Positions 1 through 11,561 of a stretch of 64,000 nucleotides of DNA are shown piece by piece. Within the stretch, counting starts at the first letter, position 1. The number at the start of each line of letters is the position of its first letter. Where the stretch lies: positions 7,006,001 through 7,070,000 of the forward strand of contig JBBMOL010000013.1 in the NCBI GenBank assembly GCA_037954665.1, given 5' to 3'. The translations under genes and the position numbers were made by a program. This DNA is from Laguncularia racemosa. Lineage: Eukaryota > Streptophyta > Magnoliopsida > Myrtales > Combretaceae. The notes beneath the pieces are model-generated. The model ran no database searches. It was not told where the DNA came from and was given only the letters and a program-made list of their open reading frames with translations.

Positions 1-117
1 CGTCTCTAAAAGTATGTATACAATATTCAATCAAAACGTAACCCTAAAATGACCTAGTATCTATTTATACCTCTCAGGTAAACATGCAAAAAGGGAAATA
101 AATATGTACACATGGAA

Positions 118-440
118 ATAAATATAAATATACATGTCTGTCATCCGGCATGTACACGGCCGTGCATTCGGGTCGTGTAAGCTTCTGGGAATAGTTCTGA
201 CATGATACATGGTCGTGTCCCCTGGCCGTGTATGGAGACCATGCATGTTTCTGGGTGAGATCCTGACAGAATGCACGGCCGTGTTTCCTGGCCGTGTAAG
301 AGGCCGTGTACATTTCTGGGAATCATCCTGGTATAACACATGGCCGTGCCTTCTGACCGTGCGTGCAGTCGTGTGTGTTTCTGGAAGCTCCCTGACATCC
401 TACACAGCCGTGCTTGTGGTAGACACGCCCGTGTCAGCTA
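118..440. repeat. 65-bp tandem repeat array, LTR-like
   Basis: Four units begin with a TTCTGGG word at about 182, 248, 313 and 378, a spacing of 65-66 bp. A degenerate partial unit may precede them. Each unit carries one or two copies of a self-complementary CACGGCCGTG-like word, often decayed. Open frames on both strands here are by-products of the GC-rich repeat and are not called as genes. A weaker version of the same style of sequence (repeated words near ATGGGCGTGTTCATG) lies in the gypsy LTR at 47250-47460, so this stretch may be the edge of a related LTR cut by the window boundary. That link is inference. Confidence 0.7.
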
Positions 441-1240
441 CGATGTCCTCATCAGAGAGAAAATAAGACATGTAGAATTTACATGGAAAACTAAAGAAAC
501 GGTGAAAAACCACAAGATTGAAGAAATTTACCAATATCAACGATAATAATACAATAAACCACTCACAATCGTCATGAAGCACTAATTTCCTCTTATAAGT
601 TCCTAATATTTTTAATTCTCTCTTGCATTACCCAATACACTAAAAGGCATATATACAATGTTAATGCATAGATACATATAACATGAAAAACTTCAGTATC
701 AAGAAACCACAAAATATGAAGCTAGTAAGTCTCTATGCACTGCATTAATCTTGTTTGAATCAACCTATCCATTACTTGAGTACGAATCTAGGACAATCGA
801 CCACCCCATGTCCAATTGACTTCCCTCTCCCATTAGATGACTTGTGCTTTGTCATACAGTCTAGTTTCACCCTTCATCCATTTATTCGCCTAAATGCACT
901 TTGGAGCCTTATGTAAAATCAAGGCACAAACTCAACAATCTCGCTAGCTAGTCGTTAATTATTTTACTTCTCATTTTCCACCACAGATATTCACAAGAGA
1001 ATAAACCACTTTGTATTCTATTTTGAGGATGTCGTCTATTAATGTAGTTAAAGGGGCACAAAATGTACTATTTTTACAAGATATTTGATAATAATACAAC
1101 ACTAAGATTAAACTCCCTAAAAATGAGTCAAGAGAATGCAATGAAATGAGAATTTGAAGCCATCAATCCCATTGCTTGGGTTTTAGAATGGGTGTTAGAA
1201 TATTCTATGATACCTCAACAATTGGATTTTGGCCTAATAG
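441..1240. other. AT-rich spacer without recognised gene
   Basis: No coding frame with recognisable content was found on either strand. The first part may continue the LTR-like sequence at the left edge. The rest runs up to the left LTR of the copia element. Confidence 0.4.
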
Positions 1241-1499
1241 TAACAAAAATACTCGAGTTGCAACACACAAGAAAAATTCTAGAATCTAATGGTGTTTCTT
1301 CAAAAATGAATATTGCTATTACTTGGAAGAGTTTTATACAGATAGAACTATTTCAAGTGAAAAATGTAAAATGTATCTCTTAATTGTTTTACAAAAATCT
1401 TATTTATATGTATAGTCTACTTCTTTAACAAACATAATTGCCAAACTAATAAATAAATGCCATTTGGCAAATTATACAAATGACACATGTATTCTTTCA
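1241..1499 (-). repeat. copia 3' LTR (left copy)
   Basis: 259 bp matching 5887-6153 along its whole length with scattered substitutions and a few short indels. On the plus strand it ends ...TTCTTTCA directly before the pyrimidine-rich complement of the polypurine tract, giving the expected TG start of an LTR on the minus strand. Confidence 0.88.
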
Positions 1500-1522
1500 T
1501 CCCCTCCCCTCCCCTTACCCCT
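1500..1522 (-). other. polypurine tract of copia element
   Basis: A run of C and T on the plus strand (CCCCTCCCCTCCCCTTACCCC) is a purine tract on the element's strand, directly inside its 3' LTR. In LTR elements this primes plus-strand DNA synthesis. Confidence 0.8.
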
Positions 1523-1545
1523 TCATTGTAGAGCCTCTCAAAGGC

Positions 1546-2062
1546 CTAGCTTACTACACAAAAATTGTAATTGAGCTTTAGTAACTGCTTTAGTAAGCAA
1601 ATTTGCAAGTTGCAATCTAGAAGGAGCATGTTGTGTAATAAGAAAGCCTTTGGAAATTTGATCTCGTGTAAAATGAGTATCAATATCAAGATGTTTGGTT
1701 CTAGAATGTAGAATAGAATTTGCAGCAAGTATTTAAGCAGACTTATTATCACAACATAATGAAATGAGAAGCAAAATATTGATTGCCAAATCTTGAAGAA
1801 TATAGGAAACCTATGTCAACTATTTAGTCATCAATGCCATAGCTCAATATTCTGCCTTAGTGATAAATGTACTCACTATTGGTTGTTTCTTGGTCTTCCA
1901 AGAAATCAATGATATTCCAAGTAAAATGTAGTAGCCACTAAGGGATTTACAATCTACAGGACATGATCCCTGGTCAAAATCACTACAACCAACAACATTA
2001 AGAGGACTAGTTGAAGAATAGAACAATCCTAGTGACTGAGTGCCTTTTAAGTACTGTAACAA
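1546..2062 (-). pseudogene. copia RNase H domain remnant
   Basis: The reverse-strand frame at 1844-2062 reads like the copia RNase H region. It begins MLQYLKGTQSLGLFYS, then has an acidic CSDFDQGSC segment at the catalytic aspartate position, a GYYILLG segment, SWKTKKQ and a closing TKAEY. These are the usual landmarks of this domain at the end of copia pol. The frame is broken on both sides. The section down to 1546 continues the C-terminal tail in a shifted frame. Confidence 0.8.
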
Positions 2063-2099
2063 ATGATAAGAAGCTTGTAAATGAGGTGTTCAAGGATGT

Positions 2100-3355
2100 G
2101 ACATAAATTGATTGAGTTGTTAAACCGCATATAAAATATCAGGTCTAGTTAGAGTAAGATAGAGTAGACGACCTACAATATGTCTATACATTAGAGGTTG
2201 ATTAAGAAGTTCACCACTGATATTGTATAGTTTAACACTAGAAGAAAAAAGAGTTTGAGTAGGCTTAGTAGTTACCAATCTAACATCAGTTAATATGTCA
2301 AGGATGAATTTCCGCTAATTTAAAAAAAAATCCAACCTCTATCCTACATAACTCAAATTAAAAAAAAAAAAAAAAACCTTGCCAACCAAAGATCCTTAGT
2401 AGTGAACTAGTCATGTAACCTAATCTTCAAATCAGACATAGCAGAGCAGCAGCATCAGTATCAATAATTAGCATATCATCTATATACAATAGTACTACTA
2501 CAAAACCTTTTGTTGTTCAACAAGTAAAATGCGAAAAAATCACTTTTAAATTGAGTATATCCCAGCTGAAGCAAAAATTGATTGATCTCAACATTCCACT
2601 GTCTAGATGACTACTTTAATCCGTAGAGAGAATGAAGAAGTTTGCAAACTTGATTAGGTTTAGTCTTATGATAACCTTCTAGTGGTAACATATATATTTC
2701 TGCATCCAAAAATCCATGCAAAAACACATTATTAACATCAACTTGATAAAGTGGCTAAAACTATGATGCAGCAATAGCAATGAAGATTCTAAATGTTTCA
2801 AGTTTAGCTACTAGTGAGAAAGTATCATGGCAATCCTCTCTTCTCCCTAAATTTGACTATAACCTTTAGCAACTAATCTTGCCTTATGTCTTTCAACAGA
2901 TCCATTAGCTGTATATTTCATCTTATATATCCATTTGCAATCAATTGCTTTATTTCCTGGAGGCAAACTCATTAGTTGCCAAGTATTATTCAATTCAAAA
3001 GCCTTTATTTCCTTATTCATAGGATCTATCCATTCCTATTATTTTGAAGCTTAGGAATAATTGTGTGGTTCTTGAGTAGTTAATATGTGTGCAAAGAAGA
3101 AACATAATTAGATGGTAAATGTGATAATGAATTAAAAGTAAAAAATGGATAAGAAGGTGATGTGTACTATGATGAAGGTGTAGAGAATGATGGACTAAAA
3201 ACTAATACATTATGAGTAACATAATTCTCCAAACACGATGGAGTTTTTCTATCTTGTGTAGACCTACGTACCATAAGAATATCAGTTAAAACAACTGGAT
3301 TAGTTATAGGAACATTGGATGACACATTCAGACTATGATGAGAAGAAGGAATCAA
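2100..3355 (-). pseudogene. copia reverse transcriptase remnant, many stops
   Basis: This part of the element should encode reverse transcriptase. The catalytic box is recognisable on the minus strand: 2475-2486 encodes YIDD, the copia YVDD motif with one conservative change. Surrounding sequence keeps scattered RT-like fragments but is broken by many stops and indels, including an A-run near 2360. The reverse frame at 3167-3355 (MIPSSHHSLNVSSN...) corresponds to the variable linker between integrase and RT. It cannot make an active enzyme as it stands. Confidence 0.75.
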
Positions 3356-3439
3356 TGGTAAATCATTATCAAAAGAAAATGGAAAATGAGCAGGAGTAGA
3401 AGAATCATGAGAAACAAAGTCATTTATAGGTAAACATGT

Positions 3440-3997
3440 TCAAAAAGGAAAAAAATCTTCATAAAAAACAATATCTCTACTTATATATACTTTATGAGTT
3501 GCAAGATTATAGGTTTTATATCCATTTTGCCCAAACACATATCCTAGGAAAATACATTTACTTCCTTTAGCTTCAAACTTATCTTTATGTGGTTGAACAT
3601 GAGAAACAAAACAAAGGCAATCCATGACTTTTAGATGATCATAGTTTGGTGGATGACCAAACAATAATTCATAGGGTTTTTTCCAATTCAATTTTGAACT
3701 TGGCATTTTGTTTATCAAACAAGTGAACGTAAGCAAACAATCTCCCCAAAATTGTTTTAGTAAATTGGCATGTATGCGTAATGCCCTAGTCATTTCTAAT
3801 AAATGCCTATGTTTACGCTCTACCATAGCTCGTTGATGAACTATGCCAAACTTAGCAAATAAGGATTGATACGCTTGGGACAAAAATCCAGCACCATTAT
3901 CAGATCTTACAACTTTTGGTATTGTATCAAACTGATTATTCACATAATGGATGGATTTTTCAAGCAAAGTAACAACTTGTGACTTATTATTCATCAA
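3440..3997 (-). pseudogene. copia integrase core remnant
   Basis: A 185-codon reverse-strand frame with the copia integrase core. It has a VVRSDNGAGF segment carrying the second catalytic Asp, then the GIVHQRAMVERKHRHLLEM segment carrying the catalytic Glu region, then the PYELLFGHPPNYDHLKV and CIFLGY blocks typical of the copia integrase C-terminal side. The first catalytic Asp region is shifted into the neighbouring frame at 3994-4284, so the protein is broken. Confidence 0.88.
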
Positions 3998-4284
3998 ATA
4001 AGTCCAAGCACACCTAGTACAATCATCAATATTGTGAGAAAATAAGAGGGTCGGGTTAGAGAAGAGACATGATATTGTCCCCCTATGTCTATATAAATTA
4101 ACTGAAAAGGAAATGTAGCATGAATATTTCTATAGATGAAAGGAAGTCTATGTGATTTTGCTTTATGACATACATCACATATAAAATGAGAAACATCAAG
4201 ATGTGTAAGTTTTGGCACTAAAGAATGACTAAGTCTAACATGTATCAAATGTATAAAATATGATCTATTACAAGAATTCAACAT
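3994..4284 (-). pseudogene. copia pre-integrase zinc-binding segment
   Basis: The reverse frame has HVRLSHSLVPKLTHLDV followed by CDVCHKAKSHRLPF, matching the H-x-H...C-x2-C zinc-binding segment at the start of copia integrase. The beginning of the catalytic core follows (YIDIGGQY, position of the first catalytic Asp). It overlaps the next frame by a few bases, so one frameshift separates it from the integrase core. Confidence 0.85.
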
Positions 4285-4401
4285 AAAATTCTATGGAACA
4301 TTATCTAATTGAACAAAAATTCTCCTCATGGAAGTAGATTGCATCAAATACAATCCCTTATGTCCCATTGCTAATGCTATTGCAACATCAATTTTTGGGT
4401 C

Positions 4402-4800
4402 CTAAAATTGAAAGGATAATGGATCAATACTAGCAACTAAATCATTATCTTTCAAGGCTTTGTTTACAAAAAGCAAGTTATGCTTGAAATCAAGAACGTA
4501 AAGCACATCATGAAGTATTAAGGATTTGTTAATATGAATTATTCCTTTGGTAAAAACTGTTTTGCACTGTCCATCTAGTAATTTAATTGAAATAGGACAA
4601 GAAAGTGTTTGTGGATTAACAAGTAAGTGTTTATGTGGGGTCATATGATTGGTGGCACCCATATCCACTATCCAATGATCAACAAGATTATTTTCAAGAC
4701 CAAAATTAAAAAAATAAGTATGTGCCATACTAGCAAATTCAACCATATTGGTTACCCTTGCAAATTCTGATGGCGACTTCTTTTTTTTCATTGTTTTCAT
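4402..4800 (-). pseudogene. copia aspartic protease remnant
   Basis: The reverse frame contains LVDHWIVDMGATNHMTPHKHLL. The family active site is D-S-G-A-[TS]; here Ser is replaced by Met (DMGA). Downstream ILHDVLYVLDFKHNLL matches the family's later block. With the active-site change and frame breaks on both sides, it is a relic. Confidence 0.85.
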
Positions 4801-5394
4801 AACTTCTTGACATAATAATCAAATCATCCTTTGATCAAACTGTTATTGTCCAATTGTACTACAAGAATCATGATCAATGGCAGAAGGCAAATCAATAGGA
4901 GTATGCAAATTCTAATTCATGTTGTTGTTGTTACAATAAGTTGCCATCCTTGAAACTTTCTTATTTTTCTTCCCTTTGTACCAATCAAGATATCCAATTA
5001 TTTAGAAGCAATTCTCCATGTTATATCCTTCTATATTACAATGTCTACAAAAAATCTTAGTAGCCCCTTTTCCTTTTCTTTTATCTAACATTTCTTTATT
5101 CAATTCTTTCTTATTTGAAAAATAAGTAACCATCTCAAAATCACTAATTGTAACAGATGTAACCTCTTTCTATTTTTCAACTTGTTGGACGAGTTAAAGG
5201 CCCAATTCATTTTAGGCAATGGCTCCACGCTCAATATTTGATTTTTGACTTATTCATATGAATCTAATAATCCCATTAAGAATTGAATTAACTTGGAATG
5301 TGACTCAAAATCTACCAATTTATCTTTCAATTCACACGTACATTGATTCATCATTCCATAAGTACAAATTGAATACCTTTCAAGCATATATAAT

Positions 5395-5831
5395 TCATCC
5401 CAAAGCTTTCTCAAGATTACAAATCTCTCGTTGAATTTGAAATACTAAAGGTCCATTGGAATGTCCATACCGTTCTTTGATTTCAATCCACAATTCTTTA
5501 ATTGATTGCATATAGAGAAAATTTTGTGAAAATTCTACAAGCATAGAATTAGTAATCCAACTTCTAACCATATAATCGCAATGAGTCCATCGAATCAAAT
5601 CATTCTAGGCTCATCAGGTTTCTTTATCATTCCATCTATAAAACCTTGTTTGAGTTTCACACCAAGCCTTACCTTGATCGATCTACTCCAAGATATGTAA
5701 TTATTGCCATTAAAAATAATATTTCTTATCACCATATTGGGATTATCCGATCCAAAAATGAAATAAGGATCAAAATGTAATTGATCATCATTCTTATTGC
5801 CAATATTGTTTGACATCATGCTCATATCCAA
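5395..5831 (-). pseudogene. copia gag remnant
   Basis: Two overlapping reverse frames (5595-5831 and 5395-5598) form a copia gag N-terminal half. The first has the FNGNNYISWSRSIKVRLGVK signature. The second has WITNSMLVEFSQNFLYMQSIKELWIEIKERYG of the UBN2-type gag domain. A frameshift lies between them. The rest of gag and its zinc knuckle (about 4801-5394) is too degraded to read with confidence. Confidence 0.85.
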
Positions 5832-5874
5832 TCACTTTTCTAAAAAGAATATAAAAGAAATCACGACTAACCTC

Positions 5875-5886
5875 GCTCTGATACCA
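5875..5886 (-). other. primer-binding site for initiator tRNA-Met
   Basis: On the minus strand the 12 bases read TGGTATCAGAGC, the standard plant copia primer-binding site complementary to the 3' end of initiator tRNA-Met. It abuts the inner edge of the 5' LTR at 5887, confirming orientation and LTR boundary. Confidence 0.92.
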
Positions 5887-6153
5887 TATAAAAAATACCA
5901 GAGTTGTAGCACACAAGAAAAATTCTAGAATCCAATTGTGTTTCTTCAAAAATGAATATTGCTGTTACTTAAAAGAGTTTGTATACGTATAGAACTATCT
6001 CAAGTGAAAAATATAAAATATTGTTATCTCTTAACTGTTTTACAAAAATCCTATTTACATGTACAATCTATTTCTTTAACAAACATAACTACCAACCAAG
6101 CTAATAAACAAATGCCATTTGATAAATTATACAACCAAGACATGTATTCTTTC
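5887..6153 (-). repeat. copia 5' LTR (right copy)
   Basis: 267 bp matching 1241-1499. It begins at the primer-binding site and ends ...TTCTTTCA, as in the left copy. Confidence 0.88.
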
Positions 6154-9100
6154 AAATTCTAAGACATGTTATCGGTTATGGCCCATATCGAGCAAGATTC
6201 GGTGCGAAAGTAACGTTCCTCCTGTGTTCTTATCTTGTCGACAGTTTCGGCGATCATTACGCTCCTATTAAGTTTGTGGCCTGGGATACCAAAAAAAAGA
6301 AGTCGGCCATTAAAATAAAATATCCCTGCAAATGGTGAACAATTAGGAACTTTGCAATGGATTACTGAAATATGGTTAAGCAGCTGCCCATGCATGCCAC
6401 GTTATTTTGTCTCATATATTGTACTAAAAAATATGGTTGGTGAACGGGGGATATATTATCATTTTGTGATTCGCGTGGGACAGTACAATAGATTAGTTCA
6501 CGACAGTTATGCTATGCGCATCAATACGTTGATGATGGGGCTGCATGTCTTGAGTTTGACTTTGAATGATTTTTTACCTCGGATTATTCCTCCGTTCGGC
6601 GCAAGCCATCGATGGAGCTAAGATAAGCTGCCACCACCCCTTCTCATTACCACTCCCAGCCAGTCTTCCTGGCTCCATTTCCACCTCCAAAGTCCAAACA
6701 CCCCATCCCCCAAACATTGTCTCTTATGGATATTAAAAATATTTTAGAGAAATTGATCCATTACAACTTGATGTCATTTTGATTCCCTAAATTAAATTCA
6801 CTAAATCCCTAAATAGATGAACTGATCCTGGACCTGGAACATTAAATTGAAATCCCATATATTTATATATATTAAATAAAAAAGAAAAAAGAAAAAAAGA
6901 TAGAAGGTGAAAGATTCAAATCCAAATAATAATAAAAATATAAATAACATTCTCATACTTTTCATTTTTATCAATGCTATACATTATATACATAGAAGAA
7001 TCAAATAGAATCGCATTCATCTTCAATATCATTAGTAATCTAAATTTTAATAAATTCACCATTGACTTGATTAGATGTCTTTGAGTATATCCCCTTTCTC
7101 TCCTAAAGCTCTTAAATTCGATATAGCTTAATCAAACAGCCTTAAGTTCAAAGCACAAGAAGATTAGGCTCGTAAGCTTAGCTTAATCAAAACCTGTGAA
7201 CATTCTAAAAGTGGAATTGTTTGTGAATGGGTTTGAGTTACCTACACTCAAATGTATCTTAGCTTGCAATGGTTGTGTGTTTCGGCAGAAAAAGCACCTT
7301 GATTTAAGGGATTATGGTGCTTTTGAAAAAAATTGTTGAAAGTTGCGTATAAAGTTGTGGTCAGTTGGCTCAAATTGACATTAAGAAGGGTGGAGTTTGT
7401 GGAATCCTACTACTAGTAGGAGAAAGTCAAGTCTCAATAAATTGTTAGTTAACTTGTCAAAACGTGAGGATATAGTAGCGAGTTTAGAACCTAACACGAT
7501 TTAGTAGATACCCATATTAGGTTTCTTGTCCATGTGGAAACAAAAAGCAAGACATTTAATTATGTATGTGTACATTACTAAAAATATTTGGACCGTCAAC
7601 TGCCACTGATTGCGTCGTAGGTTTATGTAAACGAGACAATCGAACTAATATGATTGAAAATGGTGCAAATTTGTGGAAAAACTTCCCACTCCTTTTGGAC
7701 CCTTTTGGTTCTCGTTTTTCGGAGTTCTGGCACAGCAATTTCGAAGGCTGGGTCAATTGAAGGATCCCAAGGAATAATGGAGACACGTTATTGTTTCATT
7801 GGCGTTGTGGCTTCAATTATCAACGACTTCACGAACAGGATCGATTTTTGAATTAAAATGAATCAAACTTTGTCGCCGTATTTGCCAACACGCGTCTAAT
7901 CAAGAACTTCGACCCCAGAATCGACGTTCACAGTAAAACCAAGTGCAACAATTTTTCTAATGTGAACAACTTACCAAACTCAGCTCCTTTTAAGCACCAA
8001 GTCACTATGAAACAATCTAAGCACATGTCTCACATCTAACAAAATGCGCTTTTAGGTGATATTTTGCAATTTGATCCAACCTCTACCTCTATCAACAATT
8101 TTCAAACATAGCCATTGCCCCTTTTATGGAGAAACCAAACCACCATGCATAGGCTTGTAGGTATATCGCCAATTGCTCTCGTTGTATATCTAGGCTTGCT
8201 TCTAGAACCACCGCAACAATTGGGCATTTGTCAATCTTTGGCTAGTATTGTCAAATCCGGGTTGACCCTTATAGTTTGATTCTAGTTCTACTGTAATTCA
8301 ACTTTTGATTGAACTCAATTCCTTTTCTTAATCCTCAACACTCTCACATGTTTGGGTTAATCACCTAGGTAGGATTTGACAATACTGTCTTTATCTGCTA
8401 AATGCTTGTGGATCATATCTCATAGTCTAATTAATTCTTGCTCATTAGACTGTTAATGATATAATAATATAATTCTGATGACAAATAAATTACTTTTTCA
8501 ATATATTAGTCTCTCCCTCAACAAAATAAAGAAGGAAGAGAACACGACTGAATTAATATCTAGTCTTGAATCTCTAGCTTTACATTATGAACTTAAAAAG
8601 ATATACTATGATGTGAGTAAGATAAGCCTACAAATTATAGAATACTTTAATCATCACAATTATCATAAACAAAATACTTCTAACTAGAGGAAGAAGCATT
8701 TGGAATTAAAATTTAAGCGATAAAAAATATAAGATGGTCTAGTATGTTTGGAAGCCAATTGGAAATGAAAATTCAGAAGTCATCCAATTCAAGTTAGTCA
8801 ATATTAGAACTTATCAAGGACCAATCTAAAGCAACATTGGATCAAACTAGGAAATTTCAAAGTTCAATCAGAAGTAGATATTTTGAAGCTATTTGGAAGC
8901 AAGGCTATTAGGAATTTAAATATTCAGTTCAAATGCTTAATTTCAAGAGTTATTTTGAAGCTCACATATTGATCTCAGAAGCTATTTTTGAAGCTAGCAG
9001 ATGATTTAAATTAGCTTGTTTCTAGTTTATACCTTAGTGTCAAAGGATTTTAGCTTATTTAGAAAATTCAATATTCAATATTCTATTTTCTTTTTTATTT

Positions 9101-11440
9101 TATTATGATTCCTCATTAGGTTTAAGTTTAGATAATTTATATCCTTATTTCTTTTTTTATTTTATGTTGTTTCCTTATTAGTTTAGAAGGTGTAGATTTA
9201 ATGGGCACGATGCGAGATTTGATATCTTGTTATCTTTATTTCATTTTTTTTTTTTAGGGTTTTAAGTTTATAGATACCTCATGAAGAATGTAATAAACAT
9301 ATTATTAAATAATTATTGATTAGTATTAAATATTATAGGTTGTTTCCTCCCTCATCTCACATGATGACTCTTTACTCATCCAAAGATCAAATACAATCTC
9401 TACTTCCATATTAGTTGATTTGCTAGAGATTCAGTCATGCATAACAATTTCAGTTTCTTCCACAAATCCGCCATATATATAAATATATATTTGGTAGTTG
9501 CGGTGGCCATAATGCATTTTTGTTCAATTTTAATGATCCCTCAAACTAGACGAGAAATTTTTGTTTGAAATTTTCTAGTCAAATTAAATTGAGAAATATC
9601 AAACTAAACCAAAATTTTGGCTTGTTTTAGTTTAGTTTTGGTTTAAAATCACGGTTGATATATTTACGGAATGAACACTTCTACAAGGTCTGCGTTTTAC
9701 TTTTTATACATAATTGAAAACTATATCATATCTATTATATATAAGTATTTTTTTAATATAGCTATATGAAATATATATTGCCTTATAAAGTTATGCTTTA
9801 TTTTCGACACTTCTTTTTGATGGGAAGATTCACGGGAGAGTGGGAGTCATCTATACCAAATCGTTTCTACTGTAATTTTTAGGTGTATGATTTTCTTATT
9901 CCAACATATCATATAGTCAACAATGTTAATATAATGACTTTCAGCCCTTCGTATTCTAACTTCGATGTTGTATTTTTAATAACCTCTATGAACTGCCATT
10001 TGTTAAATTCTTTATTAAATCTAGTCTACTTGTTTTAGTCTTTAATATGGTTCTAAATATAGTTAAATATTATGGACCAATAATGCATATATTTAAATAT
10101 TAATCAAAAGATTTTGGTTTGGTATGAAAAATAGTATAAAAGATTTCAATTTGGTTTGGCTTTTTTGGTGTGGTGTGAATATGTTCCAAATAAGACTTAT
10201 AAGAAGATCCAAATGAAACCAAATAGAAACAAAAAGATTAATTTGGTTCAATCACTCAGTCTGCATTTTTAAGTACTTACCCGAGCCCAAAAAAGAAAAA
10301 AAAAAATGGGGTTACTTACCCACCGCCGTGTTTGTTACTAAACACTTCAGTAAAACTTAATAATAAAACTCACGGCACAAGATGATAGCAATTCAAGGGG
10401 AAACAGAAAATTAAGAAGTAGATTTTAACACCGAAAAACCTAAAATTCGGTAAAAAAAAAAAAAAAAAGAGTCCAAGTTTCATTAATGTAATGATATAAA
10501 TACATCACTTTCACTCGCTAATGCACAATTATAGCGTATTTATTGAGTCACAAAACTAAACCTTATGACTAAGTAGAGGTAAATAACTTGGACAACAAAT
10601 AAATAAATACAATTGGAAAAACAATCTTATCGAACGTCTCACTTCAACCGATTGACAATTGCAGCTATAGTTCATAGATAGAACTGCCCTTTAATCAAAT
10701 GAGCCCATTTCTAGGATCTTATGACTACACCTTCCAAATTCAATTCCCATAAAAAAAAAAAAATCAACACACGCTCTTTAACAGTCTAAGAAATTAAACG
10801 GACAATGGTTTGTCGCTATAATAAATTGAAAAACAACAACAAAGAAAAGAAAAAAAAAAAGAAAATTACGCCTATGTTGTCGGTCTCGTCTAGATCATTT
10901 CAATAATCCATTGGAAGTCCGAAGAAAAAACATAAGCGTACAGAAAGTTTACTGTCAAGTGAGTGTGAAAGGCCATTCACCCCTGAAGTCTGAAAGAACA
11001 TACAGCTGACGTACAAAAAGTATGCCCCCAACCCAGTGTGGTCATTCTTCACTTGGTATTCTCTTCCTTGTATCCCTAAAGTAGCCCTAAGAAAAGAACA
11101 AACAGCCACCCAAATGAGCGCCCCTGATTGTTGCTCGTTTGCGCCATTTCAGACTAGTTATTGGAAAATTAAAATATTGACTTATCACACGTAAGTAGCA
11201 GTATTAAAAATTCATATTCATATATATATAGAAATCAATTAAAGATTACACCCAAACGGTTGAGAGATGCATGTGCTGGTGGGGCACATTGGACTGGGCG
11301 GTTGGAGCCCCATGTGCACTTTGATTCTCTGCATGCAACCTCAAAATAAACTATTGTTTTTATTTTTTATTTTTTTTTTAATTTGGTCGTCGCCTTCTTT
11401 CCAACGTGAGCTGTAAATCTTGATTGCAACTTCGAAAGGG
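6154..11440. other. AT-rich intergenic region, no supported gene
   Basis: Five kilobases without a convincing coding frame. Short open frames at 6352-6621 and 7556-7851 have no recognisable domain and no splice context. Around 8440-9340 the sequence is transposon-like in texture but has no pairable ends. At 9600-10260 there are repeated GGTTTGG / CCAAACC words, as found in subterminal regions of some plant hAT elements, with a possible end near 9688 (GAACACTTCTA); no partner end or target duplication was found. From about 10300 it becomes upstream sequence of the expansin gene. Confidence 0.4.
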
Positions 11441-11449
11441 TGCTCTCTC

Positions 11450-11457
11450 TATATATA
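11450..11457 (+). promoter_or_regulatory. TATA box of the expansin gene
   Basis: TATATATA preceded by a CTCTCTCT tract, about 105 bp before the expansin start codon. This fits a TATA box with a 5' leader of roughly 75 bp. Confidence 0.6.
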
Positions 11458-11561
11458 TGCATGAGTCTCATTAAGCCCATCGTAGTACTCAGCGCCAAGC
11501 ACTTGCCCTACAACTTACTCTGTCTCTCTCCTATTCTTACATACATAAAAAATATTAATCA

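Larger units (their letters stand above)
1241..6153 (-). mobile_element. Ty1/copia LTR retrotransposon, complete but decayed
   Basis: About 4.9 kb bounded by two direct LTRs (1241-1499 and 5887-6153). The primer-binding site lies beside the right LTR and the polypurine tract beside the left LTR, which fixes the orientation as minus. Fragments follow the copia order gag, protease, integrase, reverse transcriptase, RNase H when read from right to left. Every domain carries stops or frameshifts, so the element cannot be autonomous. The LTRs differ at roughly one site in eight by eye, suggesting an old insertion. A clean 5-bp target duplication is not visible (AATAG on the left, AATTC on the right). 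Confidence 0.9.

Noticed and set aside
118..440. CRISPR-like array
   Set aside because: The regular 65-bp units have no distinct unique spacers, and the window is plant nuclear DNA.
141..466. Overlapping open frames on both strands in the GC-rich repeat
   Set aside because: They arise from the 65-bp tandem repeat and have repeat-like residues, no domain and no gene context.
6352..6621. 89-codon open frame to the right of the copia element
   Set aside because: No recognisable domain, no splice or promoter context, and its length is unremarkable.
7556..7851. Open frames on both strands with near-neutral composition
   Set aside because: No family resemblance on either strand; surrounding frames are closed and no splice sites extend them.
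9600..10260. Possible hAT element with GGTTTGG-rich ends
   Set aside because: Only one candidate end (near 9688) was visible; no partner end or 8-bp duplication was found, so no element was called.
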